Shown here: positions 33,166 through 48,100 of the stretch, one piece after another
How the letters are laid out: each line of letters starts with the position of its first letter
How positions within the stretch are numbered: the stretch's first letter is position 1
Assembly (NCBI RefSeq): GCF_958295425.1
Contig: NC_081144.1
Coordinates: forward strand, 7,479,186-7,543,185
Direction: 5' to 3'
DNA length: 64,000 bases
Origin: Solea solea
Lineage: Eukaryota; Chordata; Actinopteri; Pleuronectiformes; Soleidae
Program-made: the position numbers and the translations under genes
The notes under the pieces: generated by a model
What the model was told of the DNA's origin: nothing
Databases searched by the model: none
Seen by the model: only the letters and a program-made list of their open reading frames with translations

Positions 33166-36100
33166 TGGGAGCAGAAACAAATACAGGTTTAGTCTCCATA
33201 ATAGTCTTTATGGACCTGCTTTATTTTAAACTAGTGGTGGTGGGCTAAAAATATTTTTTTCTGTAGTGCAATAATGAGTTATGTAGTTGTTGTTGTTGTT
33301 ATTCACTCCAGTTGTTCTATTTTTGATTCTTCTATCCATGCAACAAATGTTTTATATCTTTATTTTTTCATCCTTGTATTAGAAGATACAGCCGTTAATG
33401 TTTTGATTGTGTGTGGTAATGCTCCATCATTTCATCACACAGTGAATGTTAAACTGAAGCTTAACATTTTTGTTTTTGCAAATCAAATTGCAGTATCTCT
33501 CCGAAAAATCACAATCTTTTCCCAGAATTGTTCAGCCCTACTGAAGAGCAAGTTTTCATCTTTCTGTGCTAACAGAAAGTTACTCATGTGTACAAGCAAA
33601 ACACTAACACACAGACATATTTACTGACTCCTCCTCCACGTGCTTGTTGATGTGAACTCCGTTTCACCCCAGTCAGCGAACCTTGTGATAACAAATGGAA
33701 AAGATAAGTCGTGTGTGTGTTCCTGTGTCGCGAGTATGATTCTTAATATGAACAACCCTCTTTCCTGCGCAGGTGTTCGTAGCCCTCGACCCAGACGTTT
33801 TAGCCTGTCTGGCGTCTTCTCCTTTCTCTCACTTTCTGCTACTCTCAGCAAACTTCTTGCCCACCTGCTGGGCCAAAGCCAACCTCCATTCCACCCACAG
33901 ACATCAAACATGTTGCACTTGGAGCCAGAGTTCTGGCACTGCCCTCCATATGTTCACAGGAAACTGTTTAGCCAGGGTATTTTCTAAAATTCCCCCACAC
34001 TCTGCTGTTTCTGCATCCTTATAAAAGAAGTACAATGTGGGCTGGAGTTTTTCTTACCATGACTAAGCACTAATACTCTGTTTTAGTTTAAAAATGCCTG
34101 TATTGGGCTACAGATTTGCCTTCATTCCACACAACCTCACTTTTTGCACGCCCAAAATTATGGAGAAGTTTGAAAATGCTCCTGGCTTTGATTGTTTGAA
34201 AGCTCAGGAGCTGCTTTTAAGTCTGGACAGGCAGAAACGAAGACCTTTTGAATGTGTGAAGAGCTCCATAACTGTACTTTGAGTTTCACCTTGTTGTCGG
34301 CATCATAACAGAATTTCTTGGTCATTCTTTTTGCCATTGTTGTTTTTGTAGGGATGCACATGTTAGACTTTTTGCAGGAGTGCCTGGGCCAATAACCGGT
34401 ACCGATACTTCTTGTGCCCAACTGCAGAGGTCATTTAGTCTCTTCTGTAGTTCAATTAACATCATTTTTTTGCATGCTCGTGTCTCGGCAGATGTAGATG
34501 TACATTTTCTTCACTGAGCAACAAAAATAAATAAACCATTGTAGAGATCTATGTAGCTGTTCAGTGGTGTCGGTGTGGGAACTGACAGGTTTTTAAGAAG
34601 ATGGGATTTGAATGATTGTGAATCTTTTTTTCTTTTTTTTCCCCATTCTTGTCCCTTTCTATCTCTATTCTTCCCTTTTCTACATTCATCGCACATTTTC
34701 AGCCTGCCATTAGTGCTTCTCATGCCCATCATTTTGATTATTCTGCTGGAGCCTCCTGGACTGCTCTCTCATCACAGACTGTTGGCATATGCAGTTTATT
34801 CACACCTCCTGCTGTAACACAGTTGCTCTGTGAGAAGCTCATTATGGAGCGTTTGTGGGCCACATTGATGACTCAATCAAGGTTTTTTTTTTTCGAGACT
34901 GAATGAGAAAACGACATTTCTATGTCTCCAAGCATCAGCTGTGTTTTGTAGATGTGGCACTGTTATGTTAACGTGTATGAGACGGGGGGACTCATGTGGA
35001 GCTGATGGACTTTATTGGCACTGTATATTTATGGTGTAAATACCATGATCAATGTTTTGTTTTGAAGGTAAATGCAACTTTTGAACATTACTATCAGACC
35101 TTACTGAAGGAACGTTTGTGTATGTGAGAGCTGCAACGTTCTGTTTTTGGTTTTTTTTCAATAATTAAAACAAGCTTTTGGATTTTTCAGCTTCTTAAAT
35201 GTGAATACTTTCTGGTTTCTTTGCTCCATATAACAAAGAAATCATAAAAACTGATTTGTGGACAGAACGAGACAATTCAAGAACCTCATCATTTCCAGGT
35301 TTGGCAAACACAGATCAACGACACAACACTTTTCTGACATTTTAAGGATCAAACAAGCACTCACTTAATCAAGACAGATTAATTGATGTATGATTAATAA
35401 GCGTTAGTTGCAGCCCAAGTGTATATTAAGCAGCAGAGCAGGGGCAGACGGAGAAAATAAATGTAATCCTGTCAAACTGCTGAATGTTGTTTTTTTTTTT
35501 TTTTTGAGTCTGAGTTGTGTGGAGCTGACGGGTATTGTGTAAACTCACTTAACAGCGGTTTGAATATCATAGACATTCGTTAACGCCTCGTCATAGATGT
35601 GTCATAGATTGCCACTTTGTTGCAACGGCTGTGTCTGTTGCTACTTAACTTGTGATACAGGTTCACAACTCTGAATGTGTCATCCATTAATATACTGCTA
35701 CACGATGAGCATGTGCCGCTTTCTCACAGTTGTTGTACTTTGGTCCTAACATGGCATCTTGGGGAGGGAGTTAGCTCATTGCGAGTAGTCTCCATTCGGC
35801 CAGGAGGAATCTGGCAGGTACCTCTATCTCTCCCTGCTGAGGAGCAGATGCTCAGGTTGGCTGTTTGGCAGCAGGACATCTGGTTTCACCAGCCGCCAGC
35901 CGTCGGCTTAATTAAGCCCAATTTCCTCCACGGTGGCTGACATGCGCCAGTCATTGCTGGGCTCAGAGCCCTGGGCCAGACTAATCCTCCTGGCAGTGTG
36001 GTCCCACCGCTAATAGGCTGGAGGACAAATCTGTTTATTTGATACCGATTCACACTCACCTGGGTTCTTATTTGCTTAAACCTACTACTGAATTTTGATG

Positions 36101-39100
36101 TGCATTGAAAATTTACCTTGAACATCTGTTGTTGTTGTTGTTGATGTGGGTGAAAAGAAGAATGGATGGTAAAGAAGAAGCTAGAGGAGAGATGGAGACC
36201 AGAAATGGTTATGTAACAGCTGTATTTTCAAGAATCAATAACATTTATAACAATTATCACCAACATTATCAAATATGTATTTAAAAAACATTTAATCTTA
36301 ATGCCACATCCATTTATGACTTCATTTGTGACTCCAGAATACATACATTATTGTATAAGCCTGTGTTTTTTGTGAATACTATGAGTCACATTTGCAAATA
36401 AGTGCAGATAATGTATAAAAAAATGTTATCCCTCCTCGTCTCATACTGGCTCTGCACAGCACACCACAGAATTAACGCCCTCCCAGAATCTCTTTCAAAC
36501 TTCAGCTTCATCCCGCTGATATTCCCTCAGGGAAATTAAGGATTAGCTCAGCTTTTCAAACAGGAATTCCTCAGCCAGTTGCCATGAATGTGCCCCCAAC
36601 CAAACCAAATCAACTGTTTTGCCCATCTCCCTGCTATGGGCCAGAGCCCCAGCCGTCAGATAGGTTGGTAGTGAGCTGTAGTAAGAGGATGAAGTGGATT
36701 GTCGAGCACCATTCTGACTCACGCCCTTGAGTACCGTGCTGCCAAAATGCTGAGAGGACGTCACACTTTTGACTGCACTTAAAGCTGCTACACTACAGGC
36801 AGCACTGCTTACAGCATTTTAATATTGTGAGTGACAGTGGGATTGAAATGCATTGAGCAGACGGTTTCATTTCCTCAGCACGGAGAGACTGTTGATATGA
36901 ATCGTTATCATCCATTAGTGCTGTAATGTTATGGAAAAACCACAGAGGCAGATAATATTGTGCTTTATGCTGCATTACACCCTCTGTTGCAGGTTTTGTC
37001 GACATGATCTTGAACATTTGGGTTTTCTTAGTGTCTTTTTCTGGTATTTCTGATCGCGTCAAATCAGAGTTCTATTGACTGTGGAGGTCCAGAGTGAAAC
37101 GCAGCACAAACATTTACCTTCTATTCGAGATTTTCTTTGAACATGAGACGTGTGTCTTGTGATACATCAGAAGGTTTGTCTTGCACAACTAAGCAAGTCA
37201 TTGTTAGTCATTTCTGCAATGGTGCTTAAAAAGCACGATGTTTACTGGCAGGAAATGACAAAGCAAAAAAGACCTGATAATCATGATTGCCCTATGTGTC
37301 CTCTATGTGTTTAGTTGAATTCCAAACTTGTCGTAGCTGCTCCGTTTGTGTTTATGTTTATTTCTTTATGGGGATTTGCTGTAAGCTCTTACATAACTCT
37401 TATCTAGGGCAGCAGCTGAAGGTCTGTTTCTGTCTCTGTTTTTGCCTTTTCATGTGTTTACCGGCCATGTGCAAGCCATCTTTGCTTTTCTCTTTACTGC
37501 AAATTTGGTTACTGGCGCTGAAGAAACGAGGAGTGAAAATGTGCACTTGTGAAGCCGCATGAGCTGACATGATTTAAAGTCGCACACTCTTCCCCATTTT
37601 TTTAAACATTTAAGACGATTGATTTTCTAATTCACGTCAATCTTCATTTGAAAGATCCAATATCGATTCAGTATTTGTATGTATTTAATTTCCTGCGTCC
37701 TCTGCACAAACTCACCTGCCTATTGTGGTCACGTGAGACTTGACTGTGATATTCTTGGGTGACAACATTGTTTTTTACAGAGTGAGCCATCTCGCTGAGA
37801 GTGACAAATATGATTGTGTGTGTGTGTGTGTGTGTGTGTTGCCTCCGTTCACTCCATTAGCTCCGATAACTCCGTTGCCAACTCCGCTTTTAAGCTGCAG
37901 GTGGAACTAACTGCTAAACTAACAGCTGAATCTGCAAATGTGTTTGTGAGTTTCAACTTCTTCCACACACCATGCAACATCGCTGTTGTCTTCCTCTGAA
38001 GAGCAACATACTGGACAATTTGGTCATTATTTCAAGCATCATGTCTGATGTATGTAGGTCGGATATTTTGAATTGAAATGAGTTTTTAAGCTTTGAGTTT
38101 GAATTTGATAGAATTTAGTTCTGTGATAATCTCTTCCATAACCAAGCAGAAATTGGTTTGAACACTGAGATATCTCAAAATGAATCAAATGGTGACCTTG
38201 TGAATCGGAAACAAATTGATTAAGGAAATCAGAAGCAATACCCACCCCTAGAAAAATGCAGAGGAGAGTGTTGCATCCCTGTGTGTCTGTGCTCTGTCAA
38301 GCACATTGTTCTGCAGGCTGTACTCAAGCCCTCCAAGACACTCATTTAATGAGACAGCTCTGACTATGTAATTGCAGGCTGCTCTGAGCTATTATGGGAG
38401 ATGCATTTTTAGGGGACAAAATGGCCATTACTGCGACAAAATCCAGCCACGTGTGTGTGAAGCAAAGTCACAGAGTTGCACTGAAGCTGATACGATGGCG
38501 GTGAGCATGCTGCTGCCACTCCTCCTCCAACACCAACACCAGATAAAACTTGGACCAACTCATCCGTGTCTTACTGTGAGTGTGTTCAGCTGCTTTAAAA
38601 AAAGAAAAAAACAGCAAATGGTCTGATGTGTTGTTGTCTCTTGATGGCAGCGCTCTCTCGCTCACAGTTTTTTGCCAGAATATCCCAGTAATCATTTATG
38701 AAGCTGCTAAATCTGCTATCGGCTATTTTCCATATCATACGTTGTGTCACTGTAATACATAGATTGTTAAATATCCCTAGATTTTTCTCAGCACTATGCG
38801 AAGTTCAACGTGTGACAGGAATCGCCACCAAATATTAACACGCAGCAGTAGATATTACACATATTAGACATGACTGGTCAAACCATATAATTTCCTTTGA
38901 TTAAAAAAGAACATTATAATATAGATTATCATAGTTCTTACACTTGTAATGTTATTAGTGATAAAACTAGTCTAATGTTCTTTGAAATACTTAAACTTCA
39001 GGACACATTATCAGTAGTTCACCCCAGGATTCTCAGACATTCTGCCATTAATAAGTGAATAGTGGGCAAAAAAGTTTCTTCTGAAACAAAAACTCTTCCA

Positions 39101-42100
39101 GTCATATTTGATTCTGTGTGAGGGAAAAACTCTTTTGCTCCCATTCTCTTTCTGTATGGCAAATGACTCTGGTCTCGGATATTTGGTTCACTCGAGCTGG
39201 GATTTCCTTGTGACATGATTTATTTAGGATGTGTTAAGGCCTCTCAGAGAGCCTCGCATCCTCGACTTGCACTCCATCTCAGCTGACATCCTTTAGCCTC
39301 TTAAATTACTCATTCCATCTCTCTTTACTCTTTACCTCCCCCTGTATATCACTGTCCTCTTTCATTCCTCACTACAGTGCTGTTAGTAAATTAAAAGAAA
39401 CAAGCCAATCGGAGCTGACAGCTGACTTCGTCTGTCGTTGGCCAAGTTTTACAGTTCTTATGCCGCTCTAATGCCTTTTGGCTCAGTCTCCGTGCTTTGT
39501 TTGTTGTTTCGCATAATAAAAGCCCATTCTACTTCAGTGCTTGGCTCAGAATAAACAGATTTGGGTTGCATACTTTACTGTAAACGAGACAAAATTAGCG
39601 TATCTATTAGCTGCTCCTGGTTTCCTCATGCGATGCTTCTGCTGTTGGCTCTGTGCTTATGCATTCCTGGCGTCTCAGTGGGGTTGGGCTGAGTGTGGTG
39701 AACAGCTGTAGATAGAGACTGTGGTGCTGAGATAGTGATCAGAACAGACTCGGTCACACCCACAGGTAGAGACTTTACACAGGGGTAATGGGCAGGCTTT
39801 GTTTGCTCTGTGTGTATGCGAGTGTGTTTTTGTGTAAATGAAGCCTAACGACAATCTTCTCTACTTTTTCAACAGCATCTGGAGAGGCCCCAATGTGAAT
39901 TGTGTGGACAGCACTGGATACACCCCCCTCCACCACGCTGCCCTCAATGGACACAGGTAGATCAGTGAAAAATAATCCATTCCAAGTGGTTAAAAACATC
40001 ATTAAATACACATTTAAGTGGGTTTTTGACAAGTTGTTTAATCAGTATTCACCCCCGAGTAAGATTATTTTGCAAGTTTGTTTTTTTTAATCAACAGCTC
40101 CGAGCAGGTATTGGTGAAAACACAAAACCTGGTGATAATTTCTCCTCCATCTGCTTCACTTCTGGCAGAACACTGCAACATGCATTCATTTTCAGGCCAT
40201 TAGCATAACTGTTAGCCATGAATTTTATAATTTTTCGGGACCAAGCTCAATGTTTTTTTTCAACTGGATCAATTGAACGGTTAATTTAAAGAAGGGATGT
40301 CATTTTTTTGACCGTACTGTTACTGCACGCCATGTTACTACATGCCTTTTTTTTGTGTTGTCACAATTTTCACACAGACGACACAGGGGTGAGAAAACAC
40401 CTTTTCTTTTCTCCCAGGTGAAAAATGTGCGAGTATACCCACTTATTTCAGTGTAAATGAGGCTTAAATATGGGAATTGGGAGAAATGTCTTTTTGTTAC
40501 AGCCTGATTCAGTCCCTCTCTTTATGGTCTGCATTAAATGAGCTCTTCCCCTTACAGGCAATCATCCCACAGGGGAAGCTAAAGCAATTGATTGACTGTT
40601 AACGCTGTTAACGACGGGGCTTGTTTGTATTTATTAGTGCGGTTTACGCTCTTGCTGTTTTCTGACCGTTCGTGTTCCTTAAAATGATCCGCAGTGAGGT
40701 GGTGGAGGCACTGCTGCGAAACGAGGCCTTAACCAACATTGCTGACAACAAGGGCTGCTACCCTCTCCACCTGGCTGCGTGGAAGGGAGATGAACATATC
40801 GTCAAACTGCTCATTCACCAGGGACCTTCACACCCTAGACTCAATGAACAGGTCTGACACGGCATTTTCTCTTCTGCCTTATTTCTGCTGTGTTTGCTTG
40901 TGCATATATATGTTTTATTTTTTTTATTTTTACAGTTCTCTTTTTTTGTTTTTCATGCAATTTTAACTCGGATGATAATATCATGAGTTGTGAAATGACG
41001 CGGGCACTGAAGTGATTTGCTTAGAGTTTGTGTGTCTGCAGGAAACACATTAACACCTTTTTTACAGTGAACACATTCATTGAGCGCTTGTAGTTTATTT
41101 ATTGGAGTGCTCATTGTTTAGTCGGCACCTAAAGTTGATAATTTCTCCACGTTGTAGGTGTTGGCTTATTGTTATTGTTAGCTGTCTAAATTCTCAGTAT
41201 CTGTACTGGACTGACGCTGGCCAAAATCGTTTAATGGGATATTGGAAAAGAAAAAGAACACTCAAGACGAGTCGTTAACTTTAAAGAACACTTTGATGCT
41301 TCACTAATCAGTCAACATTCTGTAAAGAGAGATGTAATGTTAGTGAGGGCTGCAAATGTCAGCCTAGCAGTCGAAGCATTACATTTTTGAAATGACTCGT
41401 CATAGTTAAGAAATTTGACGTTGCAATATCGGTGTAGTATCGGTCACAAAAAAGTGGTGTTGACTCAAGCCATCCCTAATTTATTTATTTTATCTTTTTT
41501 TTTTAGCAAAAATGTGACTTGTTTTGGCTTAAAAAGTCTCTTACAGCATGACATGATTTGTATTTGGAAGAGTGCATTATACTCAGTGCATCTGACGCCA
41601 TGCCTGTGTGAGAAATGCTTGTTTGCTCAAACCATTTTAACTGTTTTAACTCATTTGTTTGATATTTTGTTTGGTTGCTTACCTCACAGAATGCCCCCCA
41701 ACATCATCTCAGTTCTGTTTGGTTTGAGGAGAAATGACCCATTATGAGTAATAATCACATTATCTAATCTAAGACCCTCAGATTAAAGCCAAAAAAAAAA
41801 GAGAAAGCTTATTGGTCTCATTTTGTGTCATTTCTCCATGCCTGTCCAATGACACCTGATTGTACATTAACTCAACTCTGATTTTGTTTTAATTCCTGCT
41901 TTTAATTTAGTTTGTTATCATCATTTGTTTGTTCATTGCTTGTCTGAACCAAAGCCATTGGCCTATCTTTTCTTTCTCCCTCCCAGAGCTCTGTAGACCA
42001 TAAAGAGTTCAAACGCTGTGGGCCCTTTGACCCCTATATTAATGCCAAGGTGTGTACACACGGTGCTGCTGCCGAAAAACAACATTTCCTTTACTGCTGT

Positions 42101-45100
42101 GTTGGCTTAATGTGCTTGGGACTGGTTTTCTGCTGCTGCTGCTGCTGCTGCTGCTGATCACTGCTGCAGAGATATGGGAGAGGCTTTTAATTCCACTGGC
42201 TATCATCAGTGCATCTCTGTCCTCTGGCTTTCTACTCATGTTTGCTTGTGATCTCCAAATTGTTGTGTCAAATGACACTGTATTACAGCATGCCCTCCAC
42301 CACAGATGTTAATCTTTTTGTGTGACATGTGACGCTACCCATGTACCAGCCCCTTTGTGAGCAGGGTCAGGAATAATAAACTAGGTTTTGGCCAAAAATG
42401 CCCCAGAAAGCTCAGTAAATGCTTTTCCCACCGTGAGTCGCTTCAGTGAATTGTGAGATATTTTCAAAAATCAGTTAAATCAATTCAAATATAATATTGA
42501 CTAAATCAAACTACTGCTACCCTATCAATTAAAACTCCTAACAGCCATTAAGATTAGTTGCTTACGGCAAGTTGTCTGTTAAACCTACCCCCACAGTGCT
42601 GCTGCTCACTATACAGTTTCACAATAATTGCTAAAAAGATTTTCTGCTGAATAAGTATGTATAAGTAGTAATGAGCCATTTCTGTATTATGTCAAAGATG
42701 AACTAGAATAGTGCTCAGAGCAAGCGTTTCTCTGCTAAGACTACCACACCATCCAGAACAGATTAAAAAAGGAAGTGGAGGAGAGAATTGCTCTCTTCCT
42801 TCGGTCATTTCCCACTCCTACACAAAATTGTATGGACATGGATTTAGTAGGTATCAGAGATGGCAGACTTCACCTCATTCACGCAACAAGCCTCTGGCGG
42901 CCATAAGTGTGGAAACACAAACAAACAAACAGACAGACACACAGAGCCACTAAAAACAATACTTCACTCCCACTCCGTTGGGGGCCGTGACTAAACCAAA
43001 CTTCTATGGGAAGAAAACGTATAAGAGATAAAGTTTTAACAGAATAGAAAAAGGATTAAGAGACGAAATCTCAATTTCTGACTCACCGTATGAAGTTTCT
43101 CTGGTCTCTTAGTCAAAACGACAGGCAGCGTGGGATTATGGGAGTTGTTGTCTTGTCCTGGCGTTTGTACTTGGGGGGGTTTAAGCAGCAGAACGTGCAG
43201 CAAATGGCCGTGAGTTGTGACAAATACACACAATAAAATGAAATAAAAAAAACACAGAAGACGACTCTCCAGCTCACTAATAATATAGAATTTTTCCTTC
43301 CCCACTCGTTTCATGGGGTTTCACCCTGAACCCTGAGCAGATGTTGTTCTTTTATAAACAATACAAATGAAAGAGTCCATTACTTTGAATATAAACATGC
43401 AAATAAATACATACATATGGATTTTAAGTGTGCCGGATAAATGTTGGCTAATGTAATTGTCGTCTTTAGATAGATTTACAAATGTTACAGAGTATATCTT
43501 TATCCAAACCATCGTTAAACTCATCAGACGCTCCTACTGGGAACAAACCAGAAGGTTGAATGCCACTTTTATTCGTTATCTTTCATTCAGCTGGCGACCT
43601 CGTAGCACATACGATATTATTACAGGTATATTTCTGTTTCACTGCTGCCCTACAGATACAAAGGGAAACCCCACTCACAGCCTGTCTTCATGAGTGGGAT
43701 GCCAGTTGAGGCAACACTGCAGAACTGACAGTGTCACTGCCTCTCACAGTTACAGCAATGAGAAGTGTGAACATGCTCTGTGATTTTGACTGCAGAGCTG
43801 GAAACTCACCCCGGACCCGTGTTAAAAGTTGCAGACTATTTTTGCGCATGTCACATTTCTCCAAGACGTATCCTCTTACTGTTTGGATTGCAAGGCAAAC
43901 TTTTAAGTATGCTGAAATTGTATTATCAGGGTGTGAGTATTCCTGCAGTGGCTGCATTTTTCTTACTTTGTCTTTTTGCATCGAGTGTGTGAGTAGGTCA
44001 AGTTTATGGGTCATGCAAGCACTTTCAGCACTACCCGGCGACCATGAGAAATTGATTCCCGGTTATGAATAAATCAAAAGACATGGATGTTGCGTGGTGA
44101 CTGTGGCCCTGGTTGTGGTCATGGCTGATGGCATCATGTGACTGAGTGGGCGGGGTGCATCGTGCCCTCCCTCATCAGAGGGAGAGAGGATGGGAGTGTT
44201 TCAGCGCACCAGTCTCTTTGCATCAGCATCAAAGAGAGACGTCCGTGCCATGCATTTCTGTGCGAGTGTGTAAATGGGAGAATTTGCCCCTCCTCCTCCT
44301 CCTTCCCCTCCTGCTGCCAGTTTGTGCCCCTGAGCTTGCGTTGCTGGATGAGAAGAAGAGGCGGGATGTTGTCATAGTAACAGTGTCACGGCTTATTGGC
44401 TGTACGTGGTACAGTGGGTAATGGGGTGGTGTTTGTGTAGCGTAAGCTATAGCCAGACATGAAAGGTGTGTGATGAGGCTTGAAAGGCTGGAAGAATTGG
44501 GGCATCGCTGGTCCCTGTTGAGGACATTAAGGGAATTGGACTGGACTCGGTCCAGTTCTGATCCTAGTCCAGTCAGTCAGATTAATGTTCGTGCATCACA
44601 CCTCTTTGCTGTCTCTCCTTGATAGTGTCCTTGGTGGGTTAGTAACTTTAAATGTTTCAAAGGCGTCATGATGAAGGAATTGGCAACTAGTCACATGATC
44701 TCAAGCCTGCTTCAGATTCCATATCCTGATACAGGGAATGTGATATATTGTGATGCTATAAGCATGGTGATATATTGTGATTTTTGTGACCTTAATAATT
44801 ATCCTATAATTCTCTAAATCCCTCACATTTGGACATTCAGCAAAATGCATGTACAAATGTCAACATGAGGAAAACTGGATATCTTAATGAAATGTGTGAG
44901 TATTCAGGAGTCTTGGTTTCGACAGATAACTGCTTGTTTTTATGTTTTATTTGACCTAATTGTTGTTGTTAATTAACATATTTCCAATCACCACTCTATA
45001 ATAAGATGTAGCCCTTGGTTTGTTCTGACTCGTCTCGTTCTACCTTTCACTCAGGCTTCATTTTTCTATATAGGTCACATGTCTTTTACAATATGTCTTT

Positions 45101-48100
45101 AGATGAGATCCACTGACTCAGATGCGCACGCGTTCTGCAGCAAACATGAGCTCTAACAGCATCATGCCCTGCACTCCAACACAAGAAAAACTGAAGCTCC
45201 AGAAAAGTCAAATAATATAGTAAAAATAGGGGTGAACCCAATGGTTATTCATGGATGGATTGTGTGTCTTCCTGTCAGACTTGGTGTGCACTGCAGTGTC
45301 TTAGAGCACTGACTGACGTGAGTGAAAGTTTCTGATGGCAGCAGCAGAAGTAATTTCTGTGGACATGGTCACCTCATTATCAAGTGGAGCAGAGTTTTCC
45401 TTCCTTCCTCAAGGCACGTTGTTCGCTCTCTGCCAGTATGCTCATTTATCCCCTCTGTGAGTCACGTCAGTGTCCAGGTCTTCCCTCAACTACTTGTGCC
45501 TTCTGCTCTCTGCTTGTCCAACCTGAAATATTGTGCCATTAAATGGCCTGAGAAGCACTTATGCTGTCTTGTCACCGTGCCTTTAATATTTGCTCATTTC
45601 AAGCTTCTTCTTTGTAAGTTGCAGCCAATAGAGTTGTCATGCCATGGTGGCAGGAAAAGTTTCTGCAAAAATTAACAGTGTCGAGCTGTCAGAGTCCCCT
45701 GTCCACTTAAAATGCACAGACGGTGAGCAGAATATCGCAGAACTTGACAGACTGAATATATCTGAGCCTTATAATGCCGCCTGGTTCTTTTCACCAGTAT
45801 GGAAATGGACGTTATTCCAGATCTGATGTATTCCGACTTGTTCAACTTTCTTCCCTCATCCTACCTTAGAGAACGCTTACACATCGGAATTAAAGCATGT
45901 AAAATAGACAAGACATTAAAGCTGGCAAGTGTTGGACACATGCAGGATCTGTTGCCTGTAGGGTCCTGTTGCTCTGTCTTCTGTGATCCACCTTTATTTT
46001 CTCTCAGGATGTTTGAGTTTCTAGTAAAATGTCCTCCTGGGGCACAATAGCTTCACTTTTTATGAATACAGCCAGAAAAGAGTCAAGTTGTGTGACATAC
46101 TATATTATCTTGGTATATATTCTGCCGCTGATATACGTCTATGGATTAGAACAGCGCGGCTTCACGCCAAAATTACATTGTATTGTGTCGCATGGCAGGA
46201 TTGCGTGACGTCCGCTTCTGGTGCTCTCTTGGCAAGAGATGCAGAGCTGGCATCTGTTGTACATTGCCTTGTTGTGAAGTTGCATTTGGAAAGTGTGCAC
46301 CATTGAATTAATCCATCCATTAGCAATTGCAGCTTTTCTTTGAGGGTTACCGGACCAAGTGTATTGTTGGAAGTAAAATTGATCTTTCCTGTAAAAAAAG
46401 GGAGGAAAAAATTCAGCTGTACAGAGAGTTACAATCTATGGCAGGAAGCCAGTCAGTCATTTCATTACATTAGAGTTTATTGTGGAATGCGTGACAGTGT
46501 CCAAGTAAAAATCCATAATGAGAGTTGGCATATACATCTAAATGGTTTCTCTTCATTTAATGCAAAGAACACTGGGCACTCAGGCCGAGCACATACAGGC
46601 CTCCTTTAACAAATGTGCAGAAACGCACAGTATGGTTTTATATTTGTAAAATATTAGAATGTAGCAAACAAAATTCTAGACTTCAGATTGTAAATGTAAT
46701 CAACCAAGCTCCACACGACTTATTCTGTGTTTCTCTGTATCGTGGTGTTTGGATCGGCGATCTGATTTGTTTAATATGAAGACAGACAGAGGCAACTGCA
46801 ACACTGCACTAGTAAAGTGAAGACATCCGTGTTGGCTTATGACTGAAAATATAAGGAAGTGCCCATGCAAAGTTTCAGAAGTATATTGTACTGCTCAAAA
46901 ACCTGGCCCTTTAGTAATTTGATGGAAACAATCCTGCTGTATTCACACAGAGCCTGTTTTCAGATGAAGGATGCAGCATAAAAATAACATTCCATTGTTT
47001 CTGTTTATTAAGACCAAGAGGCAGAATAATCACCACAAGTTACATGCTGCAGCTTTAACCCCCCCCCCCCATGTTTAACATTTTCAAGGAGCATATAAAC
47101 ATTTCATAAAGTGCTTGTAAACACATTAAAGTGATTGTTGTTGTTATCCGGAACCCATAAGTGGAATATGTGTGTACATAAGTGTGTGTGCAACACAGAT
47201 ACTGAAGGATTATACAAACAACATTTGTTGACAAAAAAACAGCTCACAAACACACAGAGATCCATGTTTTTGGATATTACTCTCCCAAACTGAAAATATC
47301 CTACCATGCATATGTGTCCTATGAATACCTACAAACCCGTGGGATTTCACATTGTGACAGTGGGCAGCGTAGTGAGGATGGGCAGCTCTTTGGCACACCG
47401 GTCACAACAGCTGCTCTGCTCACCACCACGACTTCCACCACCAGGGGCGAGGATGGCGTAACCGCTGCCTCGCTCTGCTGCCTGCCAGTGTGTCACGTGA
47501 CAGAGGTCACTAGTCAGACCACGTTACCGTCTCCACACTCCAGGTTGTGAGAACTCGAACATCCTTCATCGTCCGCTCCCCCGCTGTTCGCCCCCCTCCC
47601 CCGTCAAACTATTCTGCAGCATGAAAACACAATGCAGCATAATCTCCAGATGTTCCCAGTTAGGGCAGATTCTATCAGCAGTAGACACCAGTGGAGATCT
47701 TAATCTCTTGACTGTTTGACCTGCACGAAGGTCTAAATCAGGATGAGGTTTTATGCGGTCTGCACCGCAGCAGCAGTAGCGGCGTTACAGTAAAGACAGG
47801 ATTTTCAGAAAAATGTGCACAGTCCAGGAAGTCTTAGCTGTTACAATAAGGACTCTAATCTCCTGTTCAGCGTGGCTGCCAGTCACTGGTGTCATTCTGC
47901 CAGACAGTCTTCAGAGGAGGCCTCGTCATCATTTTTTTGATTGTTCACATGGTGGCCCGTCGTGGGATTTGATCTCACAGTGACCTTTTTATGTTTAAGA
48001 ATTAAAAATTGTTGCATTAAAACCACAAATTATTTTTGGTCTAACACTGCTTTGAAGAGGAATTTTCTTCTTTTTTTTTTTGTCTCTGCTTATATTTTAT

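Larger units (their letters stand above)
28656..39875 (+). other. ANKS1A intron 1, 11.2 kb
   Basis: The largest intron, between the first ankyrin helix/Gly-Ser insertion and the second exon. It holds microsatellites (33131-33164, 37815-37839), a composite repeat block at 31660-32610 with a SINE fragment, a reverse-oriented hAT-type MITE at about 35190-35417, and another copy of the unnamed repeat at 38375-38610. A more complex, less AT-rich segment at 35755-36010 could be regulatory. I see no additional exon. Confidence 0.6.

Noticed and set aside
43731..44072. Plus-strand frames with the string ELETHPGP, reminiscent of the NPGP-type motif at the start of some LINE proteins
   Set aside because: The match is short and in one of two overlapping frames, and no reverse-transcriptase or endonuclease motif follows.
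44500..44580. Imperfect palindrome with 'ggactggactcggtccag' and 'ctagtccagtcagtcag'
   Set aside because: Short, low-complexity similarity with no element boundaries or second copy seen.
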